Shown in pieces: positions 43,806 through 50,956 of a DNA stretch of 64,000 nucleotides. Both the position numbers and the translations under genes were made by a program. Below the pieces are notes generated by a model. It was given only the letters and a program-made list of their open reading frames with translations. It was not told the origin of the DNA and did no database searches. Within the stretch, counting starts at the first letter, position 1. Every line of letters starts with the position of its first letter. This DNA is from Cyclobacteriaceae bacterium (GTDB taxonomy: Bacteria > Bacteroidota > Bacteroidia > Cytophagales > Cyclobacteriaceae). The stretch spans positions 62,001 through 126,000 of the forward strand of contig JANQKF010000024.1 of the NCBI GenBank assembly GCA_028281285.1, read 5' to 3'.

Positions 43806-45091
43806 TATTGCTTCCTTGCAAAAGAAATCGCCCTTTCAGACCCAACGATCATTATCAGTACGATCCAATAAATATACGGTACCCCCTGATTAGATCGATT
43901 AATAACTGTTCCTTCCACGGAATAAGCAGGTTCTACCATTTCCAAATCATAGGTCCTTTGATCGGCCGATGCAATTTTCTCGTTCATTGTAGGATCTCTC
44001 CAAAGGTTGGTCACCAATTCTTCAGCTACATTCTCTGAAGTAATTGTTTCAAGGCTTAATCTTCTGGAGATTCCAAAGCCATTATCGTCAGAGCTAACCA
44101 ATTCACTATTCAATTCATTTGGTCTATATATCAACGATTTAGTTTGAATTTCTGGCGCTCGCTCCTCACTTAACCAAACAAGAACATCCGCATGGTCAAT
44201 TTGATTTTCAACACTCTCGCTATTTATAGAAACAGGAATTCCATTAGTTGTCCAAAGTGCTCGAAATGCTGCGGCCCACAATTGGGCGTCTGTCTCAAAG
44301 CCTTCGTCAAATCGAATAACCACCGTGGTGGGGCTAAGTTGCATGGCGTTCACCCAATCTTCCTGGTCACTTGTTTTGAATTGCGTGAACTCTCCTTCTT
44401 TTCTAACCTGTAACTCGCTTGATACTTCGTCTGAACGAAAAATGAGATGTTCCATAGCCGTCTTTACCTCAGAATAGTTTCCAACGGAAACACGAAATTC
44501 ACCATTGTATTCTGTTGCCCTGATCACATGCCTTTTTTCATCTTTGGTTGGAACTTTATACCAAGTTACTTCTTTGGATAATCGCGGCAACCGTCCTCGA
44601 AACTGACTTGTAGTGCTTCTGGCAAAAACTATCAGTTGATCCGAATTGAGGGTTTCAGCCTCCTTCAGAACATCCCAATAAGACGGGTTTTGTTCTTTCT
44701 GTTCCAAGTCAGATTCAAAATCAGGTAACCCTGATTGTAAAAGTTTTACGGTATAACCTTCATCCAATACTGTATCCAAAACCGATTTCACCTGCGGATC
44801 ATCCATCAAGCTTGCTTCAATCAACACGGTCGGTTGTTCTCTACTCTTTTTTCCGGTTATAATAGGTTGGGCAATTAGCAATACCAGGAAAGTGATAATA
44901 GCGGCTCTCAGCAATAACAAAAGCAACTCATTGGGGTATAACTTTCTGGACTGTCTGGTTTCTCCTTCAGGAAAGAATTTAATACTGCCTACCTTGATTG
45001 TCTTTCCCTCTTTTTTGCTCCATAGATGAATCAGAATAGGAATGGTCAATCCCAAAAGTCCGTAAAGCCATATGGGGTTTGCAAAATTCAC
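43805..45091 (-). CDS. BatA-like membrane protein
   Basis: A 428-residue protein starting at GTG 45091, adjacent to the upstream TAG. The N-terminus is the BatA signature: MNFANPIWLYGLLGLTIPIL with IHLWSKKEGKTIKVGSI, then LLLLLLRAAIITFLVLLIAQ. The central ~300 residues are periplasmic, with a VWA-like fold but no clear DxSxS metal site. A C-terminal helix (YIYWIVLIMIVGSE) returns to the membrane. It belongs to the MoxR-DUF58-BatA complex. Its stop overlaps the next start by one base, indicating translational coupling. Confidence 0.85.
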   Translation of the reverse strand: MNFANPIWLYGLLGLTIPILIHLWSKKEGKTIKVGSIKFFPEGETRQSRKLYPNELLLLLLRAAIITFLVLLIAQPIITGKKSREQPTVLIEASLMDDPQVKSVLDTVLDEGYTVKLLQSGLPDFESDLEQKEQNPSYWDVLKEAETLNSDQLIVFARSTTSQFRGRLPRLSKEVTWYKVPTKDEKRHVIRATEYNGEFRVSVGNYSEVKTAMEHLIFRSDEVSSELQVRKEGEFTQFKTSDQEDWVNAMQLSPTTVVIRFDEGFETDAQLWAAAFRALWTTNGIPVSINSESVENQIDHADVLVWLSEERAPEIQTKSLIYRPNELNSELVSSDDNGFGISRRLSLETITSENVAEELVTNLWRDPTMNEKIASADQRTYDLEMVEPAYSVEGTVINRSNQGVPYIYWIVLIMIVGSERAISFARKQ

Positions 45092-45988
45092 CTAGAGAAG
45101 ATTTTTACGTTGCTTAAGAAAAATATTCAAGGCTTCCGTAACGGGTTCATCCAACCTGAAAAGCGAATAAGCAATCTCTGCCTCGGTTAATTCGCTTTCC
45201 ACATTAGCGATTGCATTGGAGATATTCTCCAAATAGCGCTCCTTCACGGTGTTCGGATCCACTTTGATCCGGTCCTTTGTCTCCAGGTCTTCAAGTGTAA
45301 CTGTGCCAGAATAGGACATCCCCAACTCTTCTCCACCCATTATTTGAAGCAAAATCACTTCATTCCGTGTAGTTTTTTGGCTTTTTACGAAATCCAGCAA
45401 TTCACTTCCTTCCTCATACATGTCAGACACCACAATTATCAACTCTCTGTGTTTGCGGTCATGTAATGAATCCGTTTCGGAAGAATTCTGTGGCCAACGG
45501 CCTTGAGGTTGAATTTCAATTAGTTGATGGAGGAATCGATTAAAGTGCTGCTTCTGAACCCTGGGATAAAGGCTATACAATCGGGCATCATTTACTGCAA
45601 AAAGACCCATAGCATCTCCTTGTGTTTGTGCCAGGTATCCCAAAGTAGCAATCAGCACCCTGGCATATTCTATCTTGGAAAGATTCCCTTCTCGATGCTG
45701 CATGGAGTTACTGGCATCCAAAATGAATTTCACCGAGATATTTGTCTCAATTTCAGATTGCTTAATGAAATATCTCCCTGATCTGGCCAGCATCTTCCAA
45801 TCCAATAAGCGCAGATCATCACCTGGTTCATAGCTGCGGTATTGACTGAACTCCATTCCAGCTCCTACGCGATTGCTCCGATTCAAGCCTGCCAAGTAGC
45901 CGTCCACAATAACCTTAGCCACCAATTCGAGATGTTTGACACTCGAAACGATTTCAGGTTTGAGTAGGTCTTGGTAGTCTGTTGACAT
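45092..45988 (-). CDS. DUF58 domain protein (VWA-like)
   Basis: A 298-residue protein with the DUF58 signature YEPGDDLRLLDWKMLARSGR near residues 53-72, then a VWA-type MIDAS motif D91-A-S-N-S95 (FILDASNSM). DUF58 proteins accompany MoxR ATPases and BatA proteins; they are thought to be MoxR clients or adaptors. There is no membrane segment. The start ATG (45988) overlaps the moxR stop by one base (TAATG), and the stop is immediately followed by the GTG of the BatA-like gene. Confidence 0.93.
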   Translation of the reverse strand: MSTDYQDLLKPEIVSSVKHLELVAKVIVDGYLAGLNRSNRVGAGMEFSQYRSYEPGDDLRLLDWKMLARSGRYFIKQSEIETNISVKFILDASNSMQHREGNLSKIEYARVLIATLGYLAQTQGDAMGLFAVNDARLYSLYPRVQKQHFNRFLHQLIEIQPQGRWPQNSSETDSLHDRKHRELIIVVSDMYEEGSELLDFVKSQKTTRNEVILLQIMGGEELGMSYSGTVTLEDLETKDRIKVDPNTVKERYLENISNAIANVESELTEAEIAYSLFRLDEPVTEALNIFLKQRKNLL

Positions 45989-47001
45989 TATCTGGATCCG
46001 TTGGTCGGAAGGTCAATGGTCTTGAACAAATGTGCAGTTACATCATCAGAAGTGATTCCTTGAGTCTCGGCTTTAAAATTCACCAAAACACGATGCCTCA
46101 ACACCGGATAAGCTACTGACTCCAAATCTGCCTTTGTTACGGAAAATCTTCCTATTTGAAGTGCTCTGGCCTTAGCAGTCAAGATCATGGCCTGACCGGC
46201 TCTCGGTCCGGCACCCCAGCTGACCCAATCCTTCACATAACTATCGGTGGTTTGAGCTGGTCGAGTAGCTCGCACAATCCTGCTTACAAATTCGACAAGA
46301 TCATCGCTGATATGAACATCCCTTACATATCTCTGGAGTCTGATGATCTCCTCGCCTGAGATGACTGATTCAACTTTCTCCGACTTTGATCCGGTTGTAT
46401 TTTTTAGGATAGCTGTTTCATCTGCAGCCTCCGGATAACCTATTTGAATGTATAATAAGAATCGATCGAGTTGTGCCTCTGGTAATGGAAAGGTACCGGC
46501 CTGTTCGATTGGATTTTGCGTGGCCAGAATAAAGAATGGCCTTTCTAGTTCATAGGTTTTCCCGCTGTAGGTTACCTCAAATTCCTGCATAGCCTCTAAT
46601 AAGGCAGCCTGAGTTTTTGGAGGTGTTCTGTTGATCTCATCCGCCAAAATAATATTGGCAAAAATTGGTCCCTTGTTGAATTTGAAGAACTTCTTTCCTG
46701 TGCTGTGATCTTCTTCCAGAATCTCTGTACCGACAATATCGGAGGGCATCAAGTCCGGGGTAAATTGTATTCTTCTGAAATCAAGATCAATCGCCTGCGA
46801 CAGGGTTCTGATCATCAGGGTCTTTGCGAGCCCAGGCACACCTTCCAACAAGGCATGACCGCCAGCCAAAAAGGTTACGATCAGCTGATCTACAGTCTCC
46901 TCCTGACCCACGATGACCTTGGCAATCTCATTTTTCAAATCGCCCAGTTTCGCGATCAATCCGGTAACTTCTTGCTCTACTTTTTCTAATTCCTGCTCCA
47001 T
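45988..47001 (-). CDS. MoxR family AAA+ ATPase
   Basis: A 337-residue MoxR ATPase. Walker A is GVPGLAKT (residues 54-61), Walker B IILADEINR (116-124), followed by KTQAALLEAMQE and sensor 1 ILATQNPIEQAGTFPLPEAQ; sensor 2 lies in the C-terminal lid. MoxR proteins act as chaperone-like remodelers of metal-loaded or membrane complexes, commonly with DUF58 and BatA proteins. Upstream is DUF4159, 10 bases away, with an AGAGGA Shine-Dalgarno-like sequence 7-8 bases before the start. It is the core of this operon. Confidence 0.96.
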   Translation of the reverse strand: MEQELEKVEQEVTGLIAKLGDLKNEIAKVIVGQEETVDQLIVTFLAGGHALLEGVPGLAKTLMIRTLSQAIDLDFRRIQFTPDLMPSDIVGTEILEEDHSTGKKFFKFNKGPIFANIILADEINRTPPKTQAALLEAMQEFEVTYSGKTYELERPFFILATQNPIEQAGTFPLPEAQLDRFLLYIQIGYPEAADETAILKNTTGSKSEKVESVISGEEIIRLQRYVRDVHISDDLVEFVSRIVRATRPAQTTDSYVKDWVSWGAGPRAGQAMILTAKARALQIGRFSVTKADLESVAYPVLRHRVLVNFKAETQGITSDDVTAHLFKTIDLPTNGSR

Positions 47002-47011
47002 AGTGTTCCTC

Positions 47012-47653
47012 TTATGAGGTCAGGGAATACATAATAATATTCACGCTGAATCTAGTATTATCAATTTTATACCAACGCTTGTTGCGGAAGTCATAATCCC
47101 ATTCACAACCGTAATCTTTGTTGCTGTATAGCACCCCTATCCTGCCGTTCACTTCAATCGCTTTCAGGTAGTCATGAACAATGTCATCACCCCACCCATT
47201 CAACTCCTGTGAAGTGGTTGGCGGACCATCCTCAAACTCAAAGAAGCTTGTATAAATTGGATGATTATTGGGGATTTTCTTTAGTGCATTTTTGCCAAAA
47301 AGACGCTCCATCTGAATTTCGAAAGATTTAGCAAAAAGGCCATCTATGTCATGGTTGCAGTCGTCCACAAAGACAAAACCTCCATTGTCGACATATCGCT
47401 TGAAATTGTTTGCTTCTTCGCTGGTAAACTCCACCAATTTGTGGCCCGACAAATAGCAAAACGGACAATTGAAAATCTCGGGATCTGATAAGGCAATGAT
47501 ATTCTCCTCTGTATCCACTCTCAAAGTAGTGTACTCTACCAATGAATTCAGGACATTCGATGGCATACGCTGATCCACTTCCCAGTCTCCCGACTCATAG
47601 GAAAGCCTGGTAAAGAAGAATTCGTTTTCTCTATTCAGAATGCGATCTCTCAC
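47012..47653 (-). CDS. DUF4159 domain protein
   Basis: A 213-residue protein from GTG 47653 (the first Met codon lies later). It matches DUF4159: FFFTRLSYESGDWEVDQRMP, FRYD-like YLSGHKLVEFTSEEANNFKR, YVDNGGFVFVDDCNHDIDG and a late IGVLYSNKDYGCEWDYD. DUF4159 has a flavodoxin/GATase-like fold; its role is unknown. It is often exported, but here no signal peptide is visible. It is the first gene of the MoxR operon, and ~80 bases upstream are the tldE terminator and stop. Confidence 0.85.
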   Translation of the reverse strand: MRDRILNRENEFFFTRLSYESGDWEVDQRMPSNVLNSLVEYTTLRVDTEENIIALSDPEIFNCPFCYLSGHKLVEFTSEEANNFKRYVDNGGFVFVDDCNHDIDGLFAKSFEIQMERLFGKNALKKIPNNHPIYTSFFEFEDGPPTTSQELNGWGDDIVHDYLKAIEVNGRIGVLYSNKDYGCEWDYDFRNKRWYKIDNTRFSVNIIMYSLTS

Positions 47654-47680
47654 AATTTCAACTTCTGGATATTTTTAAAA

Positions 47681-47712
47681 AAATAGCTCCTGAACATGAA
47701 CAGGAGCTATTT
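47681..47712 (-). terminator. Intrinsic terminator of the tldD-tldE operon
   Basis: A perfect 12-bp stem, AAATAGCTCCTG (47681-47692) with CAGGAGCTATTT (47701-47712), around an 8-base loop. Read on the minus strand it is followed by TTTT AAAAAT. It lies 20 bases after the tldE stop and ~28 bases before the DUF4159 start, so it separates the two operons. Confidence 0.85.
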
Positions 47713-47731
47713 AGATCTAAATCAATTGTGT

Positions 47732-49048
47732 TTATACTGCATCAGACAATGAGGTGAACGTAAAGTCTCTCACCTTCATATATGGAATCAAATTTCCATT
47801 GATTCTCACCTGCTGTCCAAGTGCCTCCAGATTGTTCAGCATAATTATCGGGCTTTCGTTAAACCTGAAGTTCTTCACTGGATGCTTGATACGGCCGTTC
47901 TCAATAAAAAACGTTCCGTCACGTGTTAGCCCGGTATAAAGCAAGGTCTGTGGATCCACCGTCCTGATATACCATAGTCGTGTCACTAAAACTCCTCTTC
48001 TGGTGTCTTTGATGAGGTCTTCCAAGGAAGCATCTCCGCCCGCCATAATCCCATTGCTCGGAAAAGGAACTGGGTCGACACCCTTTTGATCGGCCCAGTA
48101 ACGACCATAAGCAAGGTTTTGAACAACGCCATCTTTGATCCAATCTGTTCTTTCCAATCGCTGACCGGCACCGTTCCATGTTGAAACCGGAACCTCCGGA
48201 TTCTGCGGATCAGACCAAAGTTGGACCCTCTCATCAACAATCTTCTCTCCCAGCTTGTTGCCTCCACCTTCTTTTGACATAAAGCTTCTTCCTTCATCTG
48301 CGTTTCGAGCATTGAAAGAGAAAAGCATGTTACCAAGAAGCTGAGAAGAAGCGGCCGGCTCCAGGATTACAGTATACTTACCCGGCTCAATGGCTTTCGC
48401 ATTTCTTGACTGAAGTGCCTTATCGATGGCCACTGCCGAAGCTTCAGCTGCATCAAATTTGTTGATGTCATTTACATCTCTGGAAACCCATCCTGATCCC
48501 GTGCCATCATTCGACCGCATGGTTACGGTGAAGTTGGCATTGGTGGACTGGTTGTATGCGAATAATCCATTCGAGTTGATCATTGATGAAAAACTTGATG
48601 AATCATTCAGGAATCCCGCTGCAGTCACATCCTTTGCTGCTGCCGGAGTGATACTCTTATCCGCCACATCTGTTCGATATTCAGGAGTGATATCGGCAGT
48701 GGACTGAGAGAATGTATTTGAATCCAAATACCGCTGAGGCCCTAATGGAGGCATAAATTCCGGGTTTTCCGGAGACAGCCTAGCCAGTTCTTCTGACAGT
48801 GCCACCACTTTTTGAAGAGAAGCGTCATCGAACTCATCGATGGTTGCCACGCCTACTTTTTTTCCAAAATTACTCTGAACTACCAGGGTCTGGTTTGACC
48901 GGTGGCCTGCGGTTGATACGGAGTTTCTGGCATAACGAATATTGCCACTCTCACTTCCTGTAAGATTGATCTCGCAATCATCAGCCTTGGAAAAGCCCAG
49001 GGCTCTTTCCAAAATCTGCTTTGCTTCATCTTTAGTATATATTGCCAT
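47732..49048 (-). CDS. pmbA: TldE/PmbA metalloprotease-like subunit
   Basis: A 438-residue protein of the TldD/PmbA family with normal PmbA length. It lacks the HExxxH motif of TldD, as expected for TldE; the late RLWYIRTVDPQTLLYTGLTR and DGTFFIENGRIKHPVKNFRF are conserved. With TldD it forms a barrel-shaped heterodimeric protease that degrades unfolded small peptides and matures peptide antibiotics. There is no signal peptide. It follows tldD by 29 bases and ends at a strong terminator. The contrast with the Tat-type N-terminus of its partner is notable. Confidence 0.94.
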   Translation of the reverse strand: MAIYTKDEAKQILERALGFSKADDCEINLTGSESGNIRYARNSVSTAGHRSNQTLVVQSNFGKKVGVATIDEFDDASLQKVVALSEELARLSPENPEFMPPLGPQRYLDSNTFSQSTADITPEYRTDVADKSITPAAAKDVTAAGFLNDSSSFSSMINSNGLFAYNQSTNANFTVTMRSNDGTGSGWVSRDVNDINKFDAAEASAVAIDKALQSRNAKAIEPGKYTVILEPAASSQLLGNMLFSFNARNADEGRSFMSKEGGGNKLGEKIVDERVQLWSDPQNPEVPVSTWNGAGQRLERTDWIKDGVVQNLAYGRYWADQKGVDPVPFPSNGIMAGGDASLEDLIKDTRRGVLVTRLWYIRTVDPQTLLYTGLTRDGTFFIENGRIKHPVKNFRFNESPIIMLNNLEALGQQVRINGNLIPYMKVRDFTFTSLSDAV

Positions 49049-49077
49049 TTTCTTAAGTCAATTTTGTTAAACGATCA

Positions 49078-50718
49078 TTAAATGGTACGACCTGTGTTAA
49101 TCACATTCACGTCATCGAACCTGGAAGTTGAGCTTCCGTGAGATACCGCACTGATCTGTGAAGGCTGACCCTTTCCGTCAAAGAAAGAACCAAACAGACG
49201 ATAGTCATTCTCGTCACAAATCTTCGTACAAGAGTTCCAGAATTCCTGCGTATTCGACTGATACGCCACATCATTTAACATGCCTACTATTTCACCGTTC
49301 TTGATCTCGTAGAATACAGTTCCACCGAACTGGAAGTTGTATCGCTGCTGGTCGATAGAATAAGATCCACGACCGGCAATGTAAATTCCTTTTTCTACAT
49401 CCTTGATCATATCCTGAACGGAGTACTTCTCCTTGCCAGGTTCCAACGACACATTAGGCATTCTCTGGAATTGGACATCATTCCAGCTCTGAGAATAACA
49501 ACAACCGTGTGACTCGTTCTGATCAATCATGTGAACCTGATCACGAATGGCCTGGTAGTTCACCAAGACTCCATCCCGAACCAAATCCCATTTCTTACAC
49601 TTCACTCCTTCATCATCATAGCCAACAGCTCCAAGAGATCCTTCTTGAGTTTTATCAGCCACGAGATTTACCAACTTGCTTCCATACTGGAAATCACCTG
49701 CCTTCCATTTGTCAAGTGTGGCAAAGCTGGTACCGGCATAGTTAGCTTCATATCCTAATACACGATCGAGCTCCAATGGATGCCCTACAGACTCGTGAAT
49801 AGTAAGTCCCAAGTGGTTTGGCTCTAATACCAAGGAGTATTTACCTGGTTCCACCGACTTAGCCGTTAGCATTTGTTTGGCTTGCTTTGCAGCGAGTGTA
49901 GCATCTTCCACAATGTCATAGCTCATTTTATAGAGCATCAAATCAGCTGCACCTGCAATTTTTTCAGAATCCAGCCCATCCATGTATTCAAAGCCCATTC
50001 CCACAGGAGCACTTAGCCCTTGTCGGCTTTTGAACTTTCCGGATTGACGGTCAATACAGGTAACACCAATTGTTGGCCATAGTCTGTGAATATCCTGATC
50101 GATATAAGAACCCTCCGTAGATGCAAAGTACTTCTGCTCATTTACCTGGAATAGTGCAGAATTCACAAAGTTGGCACCATTTTCCATAGCTGCATTATTA
50201 GCCTTTAACAATAAATCAACTTTGTCAGCTATTGGTACTTCTTTAAAATCTTTCGTCAATGGCGTCTTCCATGATACTTCACCATATCCCTGAACCGGGG
50301 CAAGTTTTACCGGTTCTTTTTGGATTTTGGAATTGGCTTTGGCAATGGCTACAGCCTGACCAGTTGCTTTCTTAATACCATCGGGTGTGACATCATTGGT
50401 TGAGGCAAATCCCCAGGTGCCATTGGCAATCACGCGTATTCCGACTCCAAAAGATTCAGTATTCTGAACTCCCTGGACCGTTTTTTCTCGAGTAAAGACG
50501 AACTGATTCAAGTATCGCCCAATTCGTGCATCGGCATAAGTGGCTCCCATGGATTTGGCGGTGTTTAATGCCACGTCCGCCAAGGCTTTTTTCTGCGCGT
50601 TGTCCAGGATTGGATCCAACATCGCCTCTACCGAAATAGGACTACCCAGCAATGTGGTAGGAAGCATCAAGGCTCCCGCTCCTAATCCGGCCATTTGTAC
50701 AAAATCTCTTCGATTCAA
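49078..50718 (-). CDS. tldD: TldD metalloprotease with twin-arginine N-terminus
   Basis: A 546-residue TldD. The metal-binding motif HESVGH is at residues 308-313. The N-terminus is MNRRDFVQMAGLGAGALMLP, a twin-arginine-type signal (N-R-R-D-F-V-Q), then an Ala-rich hydrophobic core, so the protein is probably exported folded to the periplasm. The start codon is TTG (50716-50718), fixed by a strong Shine-Dalgarno at 50724-50729 and by the need for the twin arginine. It is the first gene of the tldD-tldE operon. Function: zinc protease with TldE for peptide processing; in this organism perhaps envelope peptides. Confidence 0.95.
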   Translation of the reverse strand: MNRRDFVQMAGLGAGALMLPTTLLGSPISVEAMLDPILDNAQKKALADVALNTAKSMGATYADARIGRYLNQFVFTREKTVQGVQNTESFGVGIRVIANGTWGFASTNDVTPDGIKKATGQAVAIAKANSKIQKEPVKLAPVQGYGEVSWKTPLTKDFKEVPIADKVDLLLKANNAAMENGANFVNSALFQVNEQKYFASTEGSYIDQDIHRLWPTIGVTCIDRQSGKFKSRQGLSAPVGMGFEYMDGLDSEKIAGAADLMLYKMSYDIVEDATLAAKQAKQMLTAKSVEPGKYSLVLEPNHLGLTIHESVGHPLELDRVLGYEANYAGTSFATLDKWKAGDFQYGSKLVNLVADKTQEGSLGAVGYDDEGVKCKKWDLVRDGVLVNYQAIRDQVHMIDQNESHGCCYSQSWNDVQFQRMPNVSLEPGKEKYSVQDMIKDVEKGIYIAGRGSYSIDQQRYNFQFGGTVFYEIKNGEIVGMLNDVAYQSNTQEFWNSCTKICDENDYRLFGSFFDGKGQPSQISAVSHGSSTSRFDDVNVINTGRTI

Positions 50719-50723
50719 ATTAA

Positions 50724-50729
50724 CCTCCT
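50724..50729 (-). promoter_or_regulatory. Strong Shine-Dalgarno for tldD TTG start
   Basis: On the minus strand the sequence reads AAAAAGGAGGTTAATTTG, so AGGAGG is 5-6 bases before TTG. Such a strong site is unusual in this genome type and decides the TTG start at 50718. Confidence 0.8.
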
Positions 50730-50865
50730 TTTTAGTTGAACGATTGAATTAATTTAAGGCGTTTCTGACCTTCTTTGTTTGAATAAAATGCCCAAAATAA
50801 GGGCGCATCTTCAATTTAATTACATAAACGGTCAATTCCCATGAAAAGACCATAAACGTCCCAGA

Positions 50866-50887
50866 TGACCTTTTTCAAGAAAGGTCA
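50866..50887. terminator. Hairpin after the large permease gene
   Basis: TGACCTTT (50866-50873) pairs with AAAGGTCA (50880-50887) around six bases, ~70-90 bases after the permease stop at 50957. No strong T-run follows on the minus strand, so termination is uncertain. It may instead mark the region upstream of tldD. Confidence 0.35.
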
Positions 50888-50956
50888 CAAATTTTAGACG
50901 AACTGTTCAGGGCTAAAGTTGCTATTTCAGCGGCTCCTTATTTGAACGGTGACCGC

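Noticed and set aside
45988-47001. MoxR-DUF58 block as a phage-defence (ternary) system
   Set aside because: The accompanying BatA-like, DUF4159 and membrane genes match the common Bacteroidota envelope cluster, with no effector or mobile context.
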